A stretch of DNA of 64,000 bases from Diphasiastrum complanatum (Eukaryota > Streptophyta > Lycopodiopsida > Lycopodiales > Lycopodiaceae), in NCBI GenBank assembly GCA_029204225.1, contig CM055111.1:636453-700452 (forward strand), in the 5' to 3' direction. The notes beneath the pieces were generated by a model. The model was not told the origin of the DNA. It worked only from the letters and a program-made list of their open reading frames with translations, and did not search any database. Shown here one piece after another: positions 1-13,183 of the stretch. Position 1 is the first letter of the stretch; every line of letters starts with the position of its first letter. A program made the position numbers and the translations under genes.

Positions 1-555
1 GCCAAGTTAGCACAAAGATGAACATCTCCAAGAAGCATATTAGATCTTGACCTAGATCTAGCATAAGGAAGCTTGTTAGACTTTGGATAAGATCCGCCAA
101 TCTTATTGATGCTAAAAGGTAACTTTGGAAAGTTGAGACCAATCTCCTTTGGACCATTCCATCCTTTTTGTTAGCCATAACAAAAGCATCAAGCTTGAAA
201 AGTCTACCTTGTCAATTGCCCCTAGCAACCAAGATTTCTTCCTTTGTAATGAAACAAGCATCACCACCAAACTTTGCCATGTATCCTTTCTCTATCATTT
301 GACCAACACTTAGCAAATTCTTTGAAAGTGAAGGAATATAAAGAACAACATCAAGTCTTGATTTCCTATTAGTAAAGAGACAAATAGGAATTGAACCAAT
401 ACTTTGATCACACACTTACCACCATTGGCCATGTGTATCACTTTCTTGGATCCATCATAAGTGACCAAAGAAGTAAAGAACTCCTTGTGACTAGTGATGT
501 GTGAACTAGCTCCACTATCAATCCACCATGAATCTTTGTCACCTTCACTTGATAT
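1..555 (-). pseudogene. Copia protease / pre-integrase region, broken
   Basis: This is the continuation of the minus-strand gag at 562-1431. The aspartic protease active site reads WWIDSGASSHIT near 500-545, in the same frame as gag but behind a single TGA at 562-564. A frameshift near 410 moves the reading to 212-415, where the standard post-protease stretch LYIPSLSKNLLSVGQM is seen, followed by another stop and then RLFKLD near 200. No integrase or RT is visible before the window edge. The protein would have cut the Gag-Pol polyprotein. It belongs to the element whose 5' LTR is at 2006-2796. The stop and frameshift mark it as inactive, unless the TGA is read through. Confidence 0.85.
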
Positions 556-561
556 TGGACT

Positions 562-1431
562 TCAAGAACACATCAAAAGAGATTCACCACCACCTAGATC
601 CTCATCATTAGTAGTAAAGTTGATTCGCTTGCTACCTTCATCTCTTTGCTTCTTCAAACATTCATTTGCAAAATGCCCTTTGATTTCACAATAAAAGCAT
701 TTCAACTTAGACTTTTCTTTCTTTTTGCCAAAAGAGGAAGTCTCACCTTGATCTTGCCCTTTAGACCACTTTCCTTTGCCTTTGCCCTTGAACTTGCCTT
801 TGATGAACATAGCCTCCTCTTCATGATGAGATGTCGACGTAGATCCACCTCCTCTTGATTGAAGCCTATACTCCTCATTCACCAAGATCTCTTGCAAATC
901 CACAATACTTGGCAAAGTCTTTTGAATAGCAAAACTTTGAACAAGACTAGCGTGATCATCTAACAAGCCATTAAGTATAACTTGAACAAGTTCTACCTCC
1001 TTCGTGCTTTCATCAATACATGCTAACTCATCACTGAATGCTTTAACTCTCAAAAAAAAAACATGAGTACTCTCTTCCTTCTTTTTCAAACTTTGAAAGA
1101 TTTGCCTCCTAAGAGTAAGCACCCTTGATGTAGACTTGGATTCATAAATCTTCTTCAAAGCTTCCCAAGCCTCCAAAGATGATGTGCACTTACCAACTTC
1201 CTTGAGAAGCTCATTGGTAGCATTCATCTTAATCATGTGTAGAGCTCTTTTAGCTCCCTTGTCATGCCTCCCTTGATCTTGAGGTTCTTGAGGCCTCTCA
1301 TCCACACCTACAACAATCTCCATCAACTCATTCACCTCCAATAAAGACTCCATCCTCACTTTCCAAGTAGTATAGTTGATTGAGGCAAGCCTATTATTGC
1401 TCTGCAACATAAAACCTCCACTTGTAGCCAT
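562..1431 (-). CDS. gag: Copia gag (UBN2-type capsid with zinc knuckle)
   Basis: This is the capsid/nucleocapsid protein of a Ty1/copia element, which packages element RNA in virus-like particles. I take the start at the ATG at 1431 (MATSGGFML...), which matches other gag N-termini in the window; the frame stays open upstream but without another ATG. The order is an N-terminal gag domain (INYTTWKVRMESLLEV), a UBN2-type core (EAWEALKKIYESKSTSRV; VFFLRVKAFSDELACI; VQVILNGLLDDHASLVQSF), a basic linker rich in Lys and Gly, and an intact CCHC knuckle CFYCEIKGHFANEC. It ends at a TGA at 562, after which the protease continues in the same frame. The gag frame itself is intact at about 289 residues. 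The 5' LTR and primer site lie directly upstream at 1994-2796. Confidence 0.88.
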   Translation of the reverse strand: MATSGGFMLQSNNRLASINYTTWKVRMESLLEVNELMEIVVGVDERPQEPQDQGRHDKGAKRALHMIKMNATNELLKEVGKCTSSLEAWEALKKIYESKSTSRVLTLRRQIFQSLKKKEESTHVFFLRVKAFSDELACIDESTKEVELVQVILNGLLDDHASLVQSFAIQKTLPSIVDLQEILVNEEYRLQSRGGGSTSTSHHEEEAMFIKGKFKGKGKGKWSKGQDQGETSSFGKKKEKSKLKCFYCEIKGHFANECLKKQRDEGSKRINFTTNDEDLGGGESLLMCS

Positions 1432-1993
1432 GTTGAAGTGACCTGATCTTCTCCTTTCAACCTCTTCCAATGCTCAAATCACTCTTTTGAATGACAACAA
1501 ATGTATTAAAAAAGAAATCGCAAAGATATGGAAATTCTCAATTCTCTTCTAGCACTATAACTAGCAAATCAACACATAGAATGAAGAATTCTTGATCAAC
1601 CTATGATCTACCAACAATATAATGAAACTTACCACCTCATAAGATTGGAAAACACTCTATTAAAGTCCATCAACTGCAAAAATAGAGATCCAATCAAAAT
1701 TAGATTTTGACAAAATCACAAAAAATTGAATCTTTCAATTTCTACATGCAATTGCCTAAAACTCGATATAGAATCTTGTAGCCTTCAATGAGACCTTAGT
1801 AATGCATAAAAAATAATCCAAATCCAATAAGACAAGTAGGAAATTGAAATTCCACAAGTTCATAGACCTTTATTGAGTTTTGACTACAAAAGAAACATGC
1901 TAATTTTTGAGTAAAAATCAATGCTCTAGCATTGGTAACTCCTCCAAATCCTTGATAAATGTGGTTGATCCTTTCATAACCTAAAAAAGAAGA
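1432..1993 (-). other. Copia 5' untranslated leader
   Basis: This AT-rich stretch lies between the primer-binding site (1994-2005) and the gag start codon (1431) of the minus-strand element. It has no convincing coding frame. Its position and length (about 560 bp) fit the untranslated leader and packaging region of a Copia element. Confidence 0.6.
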
Positions 1994-2005
1994 GCTCTGA
2001 TACCA
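1994..2005 (-). promoter_or_regulatory. Copia primer-binding site
   Basis: The plus strand reads GCTCTGATACCA, so the minus strand reads TGGTATCAGAGC, complementary to the 3' end of initiator Met-tRNA as in most plant Copia elements. It directly abuts the LTR end at 2006, which fixes this LTR as the 5' LTR of a minus-strand element. Confidence 0.9.
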
Positions 2006-2796
<791 letters not shown>

Positions 2797-3290
2797 GATT
2801 CTACATCATAGACCTTATAAGGCTTATGATCTAACGGATATCCAAAAAATGTGGCATGCTATTGGTTTGGTCAAATTTCTTACTTAGATCTGATGGAACT
2901 TGAGCATAGCAGTTGCAACTAAAGACTCGTAGATGATCTATGGATGGTTTGTACCTAACCAAACCTCCTCAGGGATTTTTTTTGTTGACAACCTTGAAAC
3001 TCCAACAATTATGAATTAATAGGCTATTGCAATTGCTTCTACCAAGACTTTGTTTAGAAGATTATCAACAAATAGCATGGATCTTGTAGATTTGACAAGA
3101 ATATGATTCTTTCGGTCGACTATTTTGTTCTACTGAGGTTGTAGTTGAAAGAATATTGGCTTTGAAGCCTAGATTCACTTAGAAAGTCATTCATAGCATT
3201 TGAAATGAACTCTCCCCATCCATCTATGCATAGGACTTTGATTTTCCTTCTTTTTTTGTTTTTCAGATAGACCTTTGAATTGTTGAAAAC
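2797..3290 (-). pseudogene. Copia integrase C-terminal relic
   Basis: The minus strand from about 3240 encodes KVLCIDGWGEFISNAMNDFL, the integrase core strand around the catalytic Asp region (normally RTDGGGEF in Copia). Degraded matches follow to the expected RKN...LVE...RSML, the HLRVFGC-type motif and the SH3-like stretch ending near 2797. Stops and frameshifts occur throughout. The family A LTR begins at 2796, so the younger element probably inserted into this older one. No long open frame covers it; it was recognised by motif order. Confidence 0.65.
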
Positions 3291-3997
3291 AAATAGAGTA
3301 AAATGATTCCCAAATCAAAGTACAAACAATAGTAAGCATTCACACATTACCAAACATTGAAGAACATAGAGTAGATTAAGATAGCATGAATGTACATGAC
3401 TTTGTTGTAAGAAAATCTACTCATTAGTATTACAAGCCTAGAAGAATAGTCTAGAACTAGTTGATAGTGCTAGGCATTTCAGCAAATATATCTCTCATCT
3501 GTGTATGTCTTATTTGCTATCGGATCTAATATTTGTATATATGTACGATGCATTGTTACTCTATTGGTTGTTAGCCTTTGGGTTGACCGTAAATGAGGTG
3601 GGAGTGCAGTCCTGTACAATAGTAATAACATTAATCCTTGAGACGTGAAGAGTAACAGTTGGTTCGAATGTCTCTCAACCATTGTTGAGTCGAGGATTTG
3701 TCGACTATCGACTGTTGAAGGATTGTCGAGTCGAGTGTCATGTCAAGTCATTTTTTACTATCGAGTTGAGTCGACTGTCGAATCGTGAGTAGTGAGTCTT
3801 TAGCATTCCTTTGACATGTTAATCTATCTCAAAACTTGCTTGTATCTTTGTAGGTTCTTCTTTTGTAGTAGGTTCTTGAGTAAATAACCAGGTCTAGGAC
3901 ACGATTGTGGATACTTGAATGGAATAGTATGGGGTTTGAAGTGGCATTATAATTCTAAGTTGTAGACCATCTAAGAGTTTTCAAGTTCCATCAAATT
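3291..3997. repeat. No gene; short TCGACT-rich direct repeats
   Basis: Between the two Copia relics I see no coding frame. About 3690-3800 holds clustered, imperfect copies of GTCGACT/GTCGAG (for example GTCGACTATCGACTG and GAGTCGACTGTCGA), a short locally duplicated motif. The rest is AT-rich and unremarkable. Confidence 0.5.
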
Positions 3998-4345
3998 TAG
4001 GGAAGAAATTCGACCGAACTAGGACCAAGGCTGTATTCCTTGGATATCCATTGGATCATAAGGCCTATAGAGTCTACGATCTAGAATGTGGTAAGGCACT
4101 TATTAGCGGAGATGTAGTCTTCCTAGAAGACAAATTTCATGATATCAAATAAAAAAACATGAATTTATGTCTGCACCGAACCTATTGACCGACATCTATT
4201 TGAATCTTGTTGGGAATTGTAGTGGCTGAAGACCTCGAAATACATCAGATGGATGTACAAAATGCATGTCTAAATGGTTTTATCCATGAAGATATCTACA
4301 TGCAGCAACCTAACGATTGTTTTATCAAAGGTATAGAAGATTGAG
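3998..4345 (+). pseudogene. Copia SH3-like domain and RT fragment
   Basis: The plus strand encodes KKFDRTRTKAVFLGYPLDHK, then AYRVYD and SGDVVFLEDKF (4000-4150). This is the conserved segment after Copia integrase that ends in R/S-x-DV-x-F-x-E. After stops, 4213-4345 reads VAEDLEIHQMDVQNACLNGF, then EDIYMQQP. That is the RT motif containing the first catalytic Asp region (normally HQMDVKTAFLNG). The element runs opposite to the integrase relic at 2797-3290. It is short and broken by stops, and no LTR was found for it. Confidence 0.75.
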
Positions 4346-5748
4346 TCTATAAGATTTTGATTCGTTCAAAAGATTTCACTTTAAATCAATAAATAACATC
4401 TAGAAGGCAAATAAATAACACTATACAACATAAACCCAGAATGCTAAGCTATTTTGCAAATTAAGCGGCCATTGCAAGAACCTAACTTGTTTGATACATG
4501 GGAATGGCTAGCGCTCACCATAAAAAAAAAGCATCACCATAAAAACAACAATGGATGAATCACCAAGACAATTTCAATTGTGTGATGAGACAACTCTAAA
4601 TGTCATAATCACTATTCCTCAATCCTTGACAATTTTCATATGACAAAACCTATATATATCCACTTACAAGTCAACTTCGGATTCGTTACATCCTCCTTAC
4701 AAAGTCCCCAAAACATTATTCTCAAAATAAGATATGAATATATATTTGGTAAGCTTAGGCATTAGTAAACTCTTCATGTCCCTTTAATTCATGTCTAGGT
4801 ATATAATATTTCTTTAATATAGCATGACTCTTACCCATGTATTGACATTAGTTGATCATGGGGGAAACATAGTTGAAGAAAATACCCAAGAATAGCAACA
4901 AATTGATTGTACACCAACAATGTTGGCTCAACCAAGAATGGGAAGTGTGTTCTACTCAACAATGACTAATACTAGGAAGTTTAGGGCTACTAGCCAATGA
5001 CAAATACTAGAAACAAATAGGGAACCATCATGGTTCTAGGTGGACCCATAATCTATTTCATATTTGTTTCTCTTTAAATGGATAATAGCTTTGCCACCAT
5101 TATAACAAATTGTGAATAAAAGACCAACACAAAATAAATTATCATATTTGGAAGTTGAGTGCTAGTATGGATTAGATGTTGGTGGGTGGTTGCACGTTAT
5201 GGGATGTAGTCAACTTATATGTCGAGATGTGTATGCAAAGGGCATGCAAAGAGGTTATATTGTAACTTGCTGCCTTATCTGCGAATGTGTGATGTAGGTG
5301 TGAAGGGAAAGCCTTTTTTGGTTCCATGGCTCCCCATCAAATATTGCTTTTGTATTTCAACCTTCATGACTCATTGCAAGAAGAGCTTCTTGTTCTTCCT
5401 CTTTAGATTCCAAAAGAGCATCCATCACATTGTTTCAAGAACAAAAATCAATTGTATCCTTATGTGCAACTCTTCGTCTATGTAGTTGCACATAGTTGAA
5501 TATGGCACTTGGGGTTATCATGAAAGGTAACCTAACCTCTTTGCATATTTGTTGGGTTGAAGAAATTGGTGGGAGCTCATCTTGAATATTATATGGCATC
5601 ACGGTACATGTGTGTAAACCCTCCACCTATTGACGGAAGGGTTGCAAATGGGGCCCTCACCTATGTGAAATCAGGGTTGAGGTTTTAAAGTTTCTTAAAA
5701 TTCCTCATGCCTTCTCTTGATATGTGGAAAGTTGGACATTGAAGGTTA
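4346..5748. other. No gene seen
   Basis: AT-rich DNA with no family I recognise on either strand. Open frames near 5219-5626 overlap on both strands and show no known motif, so I do not call them. Confidence 0.5.
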
Positions 5749-5917
5749 TGTAGATTACATAGCCTTTCCAGCAAAAGGGTGAGGTCATTATAAACTCTTC
5801 TAAAAACACATCAAGGCAAATATAGTGTGTCACATGTAGATTACATACCTTTCAAGCAAAAGGGTGAGGTCATTATAAACTCTTCTAAAAACACATCCAA
5901 ACACTCAAATTTAGTGT
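5749..5917. repeat. 86-bp tandem direct repeat, two copies
   Basis: Two head-to-tail copies start with TGTAGATTACAT at 5749 and 5835. They share a long match (AGCAAAAGGGTGAGGTCATT and following bases through TTCTAAAAACACATC) with a few substitutions in between. The period is 86 bp. No coding function is apparent. Confidence 0.85.
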
Positions 5918-6084
5918 GTGGATGTGGTGTAATAAGTTGAAAAGGGAGGAAATAGGTTAAGCTTGCAACCTAATATAGTGAAGAAATTTGATGGAATAAG
6001 TCAAAAAGGGTAAAAGGGAAAGAATCTAGGAAGGAAGAGGAAACGTGACTTGGAGATGTAAAGCCACCAAATATGCGCTCTTTT

Positions 6085-6150
6085 TTTGAGAGAGAGAGAG
6101 AGAAATAGATATACACAAACACACACACACACACGCACACACGCGCGGAG
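6085..6150. repeat. Short (GA)n and (CA)n tracts
   Basis: A short GA run near 6088-6103 is followed by an (AC)n run near 6115-6143 that includes ACGC variants. This is simple sequence only. Confidence 0.85.
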
Positions 6151-6299
6151 GTGGGGCATGCGATGTACAAGTGATGCAGGTAGGGTAGAGGAGTGATGGG
6201 CACGTCCCATGGTTTAGTGTGGATCGTCACTTTCGCAGATGGAGGAATGCTTGCTTGTTTTGATGAAGCACGATTCTTTTCTAAAGAGCCCTTCTCAAA

Positions 6300-7550
6300 T
6301 TGGACGACAGTTTTTGGCTAGAGGCGGGGGCTGGAGCCCTCTTTTGTTGTAGTGGTGGTGCAGATGACCGCAAATCACGCCCCAAGATGCGATGAGAGCG
6401 AGTGCATTGAATATAACACTGATTTGATAACAACGCGTCTGCATGCGTCGCATTAGGGACGAAGCAAGCAACCCAGCTCCGCATGCATGCACGGCATGCA
6501 TCGCATGAGTGGGCTACGGCGGAGAGGCACAGAGATTGCTGCACTGCAGTCTCGTCTGCTGTTGCTGCATGGCCAGTGGCTGGCCAAGTCTGATGTTCAG
6601 GGGTTACATCTCTTTCTTTTCCATCCCTCAGTCCAGTTCAGATCATTATACCAGACTGAGAGCCTGGAGCCCTGGACTCTGAACACTGGCTTTCTGCCCA
6701 GGCGCACAAACCGTAGTCTTATCGTCTTATCCCTCCCTCCCGACTGAGTCCAGAGTCCCGTCTCTCAAGTCCCAAGAATCCTCTAAATCCTCGCTACAGC
6801 GACCAGTCAGACCGTTCTGATCTACGTGTGCTCGCAGGCGATGATGGCCTGCATGAAGCACCGATGTGCGTGCCAGATGGTCCGGACGTCGCATAGCTGA
6901 CGGCAGGCGTGCGCGCGCACACATGGGATCCATGATGATGTCCAATACTGAATAGCTCTAACCTCCAGCCTCCAGCGGCCCAGCCTCCTCCGTTCAAGGC
7001 TCTAGCCTCGTGCAAGGTGCATTTTGACATCAACCCCGTGACACCGCAGCCCGCTGCAGCTGCAACAGCGCAGCAAGCGATGCTCCAGCTTCTAACCTCC
7101 GTTTTAGATTGTCTGTTGTTGTTGTTGTTAACGAAATTGCTCCTGAACCACCCTCACAGTATCCCTGTCGGAAAGTCCATCACCCCTATCGATGCCTCTC
7201 GAGTCTCGAGTCCACACTCTCCCGTAACCCATTCTGAGTTTTTGGCTATTGCGCCGCTGGCTATGGCTGCATGATTCTTTCTTTATATGTTTTTTAAAGC
7301 AAAGGGAAATGCAGACTCCAGAGATTCCTGCGGATGTGCACTGCCTCCTGCCATCCAGGCTGTCATGCCGTCCTTGAGCTAAGCCTTATTCAAGCCCCCC
7401 TCCTCTTCTTCTTCTTCTTGTTCTTCCTCCTCCCCATCGTCATCATGATGCATCTTTATCATGCATCTCCTCCTACGAGACCGAGACTCCTCTCTCTTAT
7501 TTCCTCCCTTTTTTTTGGTTTGTTTATAGCGGTAAGCCACCATGATTGAA
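6300..7550. other. GC-richer stretch with RY motifs; no gene assigned
   Basis: Base composition shifts here from the AT-rich surroundings to roughly balanced, with many CG dinucleotides (for example ACAACGCGTCTGCATGCGTCG near 6430). CATGCATGC (6482-6490) and CATGCATCG (6495-6503) are RY-type elements, the core bound by plant B3 factors such as ABI3/FUS3. Several overlapping frames exist on both strands, but none shows a recognisable domain. It could be a gene promoter or first exon, a degraded gypsy LTR, or unrelated single-copy DNA. Confidence 0.35.
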
Positions 7551-8978
<1,428 letters not shown>

Positions 8979-9426
8979 CTCCCATTAACAAAATTGCCTC
9001 ATGATCCAAAGGGACCCACATAGACAAAGTGTCTTTTGTGTAAAAAGAGTGTGGATATCGGCATGGAGTAGAACTTTCATGCACACCAAGTTTTTTTTTC
9101 AAAAAAGCCTATTCCACTAGTAGAAGGATATCACATTTCCAATTTTGACCTTGCTTGAAATATTCAAATGATTATATTCCATATAGATAAAAAAATATGG
9201 AGGGCCTAACATGCCTCAAACATGCATGCATAATCCAAAAAGCGAAAATTCCATTCAAAATTGAGAGACCCAATTACATAAAAAATGAATGACACTTTTT
9301 CCACATGATGTCCATGTAGTGAGGTCTTTTGCTTTTACATTGAACTTGCAATATTTTTTTAAGTACTTTATGTGTGTGTGATTACATAAACATGCACAAA
9401 TAGAAAAAATGACGATGAGCAAAAAG

Positions 9427-9688
9427 TTAAAATTTTCATCAAACAAGATTAAAAGATCGGCATACACAGATAAACTCTAAATAGCACTCTCCAAGCTCCA
9501 CATAGCAAAAAATCCATTTCAACTAGAAACACTATAAATATAAACTTTTTGTAGAAATCCTTACATGGCCTAGGTTGTCACTAACCAGACACGTGTCCCA
9601 TTGACTTTGTTGTCACGAGTGCATTTGGTCCTAGTCGACTAATAGGACACAACAGTACAAAGACACAATGAGCCAAATTTAATTTTAA
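9427..9688 (-). repeat. Copia 3' LTR, family F (TTA...TAA ends)
   Basis: This 262-bp LTR has the same orientation as the 271-bp LTR at 43679-43949 and is a diverged homologue of it. They share TTA(A/G)AATT at one end and AATT(C/T)TAA at the other, ACACTCTCC in the interior, a TATA region and ACGTGTCCC. It is directly followed on the plus strand by CTCTCCCT (9689-9696), a minus-strand polypurine tract AGGGAGAG, and then by an RNase H tail. That makes it the 3' LTR of a minus-strand element. The ends are not the usual TG...CA. Confidence 0.65.
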
Positions 9689-9697
9689 CTCTCCCTA

Positions 9698-9866
9698 AAA
9701 GTAGACTCTACTTCCTATTCACATTTATACATAGTGTCAAAGTTAACAAACTTTGAGTACAGAAAGCTTTCATCTGAACATGTCAAACTTTTCTCTAATG
9801 AGTGGCTTAGTGAAAACAACATTTATTTCTCTACTCACCAACTTTGCATGTATGAAGTGATAGTTT
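9698..9866 (-). pseudogene. Copia RNase H C-terminal tail
   Basis: The minus strand reads FTKPLIREKFDMFR then KLSVLKV with stops. This is the end of Copia RNase H (compare IFTKPLVGEKFDKFRSKLSI at 16379-16765, from a related element). It lies directly upstream of the polypurine tract and 3' LTR at 9427-9696. On its right it is cut by the family A LTR beginning at 9867. Confidence 0.75.
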
Positions 9867-10510
9867 TGAAGAATTTGGGATCAATCAAGATCCAAATCCA
9901 TAACCTGATCTTTGGTTAGAAATAGATCAATTCTACCAATCCTGCAAATGTAGAAAACTCAAAGAGATGCAAACTCACTAAGAACCTGATCAAACATCAA
10001 GCATAAGATATGATGAAGTTGTTTTCCATACAAAAAGAGTAAGCTACTATATTTCACATGTCTAAATCCGAAAAATAGCATAAAATAAGCATTCTATACA
10101 CAAGATTGCAAGATATCGTCATATAGTGCACCAATCAATAGCAAAAACCCAAAGAGAACCATGTATAAGCATGAATGAGATAAGAGAGAGAGAATGTCTT
10201 CTCTTCCCATGAGTTACATCCTTTTATAACAGGTCCAAACCTAAATTTAAACTTTGGTTTCCCTCCATAGTGAAAACCCTATTATTTTTGTGACTAGATT
10301 CAATGTATCTACTACTCAAATTGAATCTCACCAAAACTCGTGTTCTATAGTTTCCCACACTTTCCAAAGGTGTTTATTCAAATGCTTTTAGACTAATATA
10401 ACTTTGAAAAGTCAAACTCTAAGTCTAATATGAAAATTGGCCTCAATTGCCAAATATACAAATATGACCAAAATAGCAAAACTAGTTGAAATTTCTCACA
10501 CTCCCTCTTC
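9867..10510 (-). repeat. Copia 3' LTR, family A, with polypurine tract
   Basis: This is homologous to the LTR at 2006-2796 (shared CTGATCTTTGGTTAGAAA, AATGTAGAAAA, TATAACAG and ACTAGTTGAAAT). It ends CACA at 10500. On its right, 10501-10510 reads CTCCCTCTTC, a minus-strand polypurine tract GAAGAGGGAG, so this copy is a 3' LTR. It has only a short GA tract (about 10178-10194), about 30 bp from a minus-strand TATA box (about 10224-10229). The internal sequence to the right (10511-10620) is cut off by the LTR at 10621. Confidence 0.8.
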
Positions 10511-10620
10511 AACTAGTTTAAGCATAGACTTTGAAAACACTCCAAGTGAAGTCCTATGCTTCATGAATAAGTCCTTTCCCAATGCTTTTAAGTAGCATCC
10601 ATAATTGATATAGAGAATAG

Positions 10621-11374
10621 TGTCCACTGTCGTGAACAGGTTTGTTTCGCGAACAGATTGTTTTCTTTCAGTTTTCTTGCATGGAAGCTTGTAGGATCCT
10701 AAGCATGCGACTATAGATTACAGGACAAAAATCATTCTAGCAATCAAAACAGCAAAAAAACAAGGAGATGGAGAAGAGAGAATAATTGTATTATCAGTTT
10801 TGATTTTTAGAGCGAGATGATTAGTGTCTCGCTCGTTGGTGGCCTGACACTCAGTTCTTTCTCTATGTTCTGCTCATTGGCAAACTTTCATGCACAGCTA
10901 TTTCATTTCTCTATTTGTTCTGTTCTTTTCTTTTTTTGCCCTACTCTCGCTCTCTTTCTTCTGCCTATGTTGATTCAAAAATTGCGTTTATATCTCCACT
11001 GTGTGGAGTTTACAAGAAAGCTAAACAGAGAATTACAAGAGTAGTTAATGCTAATCAACTAGTTAGTTACTCTTTGTTATTGCTAACTGTTTCAGCTGAG
11101 CGTGAAGTTTAAGACTCCATGCCCGTTGAGCTACCAGCTGGCAGTGCGAAAGATTTTCTTTCGTTTTCTTTTCGTGTCGTGTCGTGTCGTGTCTTTTGGT
11201 CCTGGAGGTATGTTTGACTTTCGCGAATCATTCAACCTTCGACCTTCGCTTAGTTTTAACTCGTAGAGTTTTTGAGGTACGTTGACCTTCAAGAATTGTT
11301 TGCCATTCAACCTTCTCTTCGTCTCGCTTCGCTCTGCGTCGCGGCAAAGTTGTAGGAGTTCACAATTTCTGACA
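10621..11374 (-). repeat. Copia LTR, family Y (3' LTR)
   Basis: This LTR of about 754 bp runs from TGTCCACTG (10621) to TGACA (11374). Beyond it a minus-strand AAGAGAGAG looks like a polypurine tract. Its two halves match the plus-strand pieces at about 28405-28690 and 30356-30549 in inverted orientation. Shared landmarks are the GCTGCCAACTGGCAGCTC-type stretch, the CGTGTCGTGTCGTG run and GCATGCGACTATAGATTACA. It contains TTCGCGAA palindromes and CGAA-rich short repeats. Open frames inside it are not considered genes. Confidence 0.7.
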
Positions 11375-11429
11375 CTCTCTCTTGAACCTTGCAACTTTGC
11401 ACGTTTAATCCAATTGCCTTTCTTTGCTT

Positions 11430-11508
11430 GATCAAGTAATCTGACAACCAATCCCTCTTGAGGATCAGATTAGGATCCACTCTTGGTCCTTTTTGTACTT
11501 TTTTCACA
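11430..11508 (+). repeat. Truncated 5' LTR, family Z
   Basis: These 79 bp match the 3' end of the LTR at 15182-16013 with a single substitution that I can see (both run from GATCAAGTAATCTG to a CACA end). They are directly followed by the primer-binding site. The upstream 750 bp or so of the expected 5' LTR is missing and replaced by family Y sequence, so the element would lack its own promoter. Confidence 0.85.
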
Positions 11509-11521
11509 TGGTATCAGAGCC
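11509..11521 (+). promoter_or_regulatory. Copia primer-binding site
   Basis: TGGTATCAGAGCC directly follows the LTR end CACA at 11508. It is complementary to initiator Met-tRNA. Confidence 0.92.
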
Positions 11522-13183
11522 TAGTACAAGAGGTTTCGTTGAAATTGATAGGGTTAATACAAATCAAAGCCAAAATTAGCAGCTTTTTGGAAACTAGTCA
11601 AATTTTGTGTAGCGAGTTGGATTTGATAGCTATCCTCAAAATTTTTGGTCCAGATCTTGTTGTGGGCTGTAGGAATCCTTTTCACATGTGTGAGGTCGTA
11701 CAGCTCCGGTTTGGGCTGAGAAATTTCAAAAATTTGTAGAATTTGACTCACATACCCAATTTGAGTGATTTTTGGTGCAAAATCAAGCATTTTCTATAGT
11801 AAATCTAATCCTTTGGTTAGTTCTTGGATTAGATCAGCCAAAAAATAAAAATTGAAGCTTGAAATAGGTGCATTAATTGATCTTCTCTGATTTTTTGAGT
11901 GTATGTTGAAGTTAAGAAAGATTTTGCTAAAAATCATAGATTAAGGTGTGATATGCAAGGTGAGAGGTTGAAATCCATTGTACCATCACTCTAGATTTGT
12001 TCAAGAGTCATAGGGTCAAGTTTAGAAGCATCAATTTTCTAGAAAACATCTTTGGATCTGTCCTCCAAGTGAAACCTTTGAGAGTTTCTAGTGCATATAG
12101 CGCATCTATGCAAATCTTTTGTAGAATTTGACATAGATTGGCTTCAATTGAGAGTTCTAGAAAAGAGATTGAGATCCAAGTCACATTGTTCAACCCTACT
12201 CAATTTGTTTGAGTGATTGTAAGGTTTGAAAAGAGTCATTAAGGTGTTTATGGCAAATGTGTAGAGAGAGATCCAATTTTCTAAGAGTTCCTTCCTTTGT
12301 AGAGGGCAAGATCTAGAAGCTCATTTTGTGTTGTTATTGGTGGAGAGTTTGTCTTCTCGTAAGTGATCAAATCTTTCTAAGTGGCATTAGCTCTTCGGAG
12401 CACAATATCTTAGTGAGAAAAATCACAACTTTTGATTTTGAATTTTATTCCAAGTCTTAAAAGGTAGAGTAATTGATGGAATCCAATAGGAGTGATTGAA
12501 TTCAATTTGTTGAGCAAAAATTGACACAGTGTGTATGAAACTCAAATTAGTTCTATTCAACTTTCTTTGTGAGAGTGTGAGGGTCAATTTTTGATCCCAT
12601 TGGATGTCTAGAATGAGGAGGAGTCCATATTTGAGTATTCATGCATGGTTGAGATCTTTGTGAATCTCTAGTTGTCTAATTTTTAAGCTTTGTGAAAAAT
12701 TGGTGGTATAGTTTGTTTTCAAATCAAATCAAATTCATTCTAAATCTCAAGAATGAGATTATTTGGGTCAAGAGTGAGTCCAAAAGAAGTGATTATGTTT
12801 GATTTTCATGTGTTTGAAACAAAACCCATCTTTTGTTCAAGAATCTCAAGTGTTGAGAGAACTAGTCAAGTGAAAAGGAAAATCTAGGTGTCAAATCTTT
12901 TCATATCCATTTCAACTTTCAAAAGAAAGAGTCAATGGTATTTGATGAGTCCAATAGGAGATTGGATCTGATTTCTTTTGTGATTTGAATCAAAGATTGT
13001 GTGCTTTTGTCTTAGCGATCAAAGCAAAGTTTCCAAGTGACTAGTCATTAGTGTGAAGATTGATTCTTAGGTTTGTGAGCTAGATCTTTTGTAGATCATT
13101 CTAGATTATTGAAGATGTTCAAATCTAGTCTCTTAAAAGTCACAAATTACATTTGTAAAATCATATCACAGGTTTTTATTCAC
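11522..13183 (+). other. Long untranslated leader of element Z
   Basis: This is 1.66 kb between primer site and first gag-like ATG. It has no long plus-strand frame. It contains repeated short phrases such as GAGTCCAATAGGAG and TTCAAGAGTC. A long leader fits a non-autonomous Copia derivative. Confidence 0.6.
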
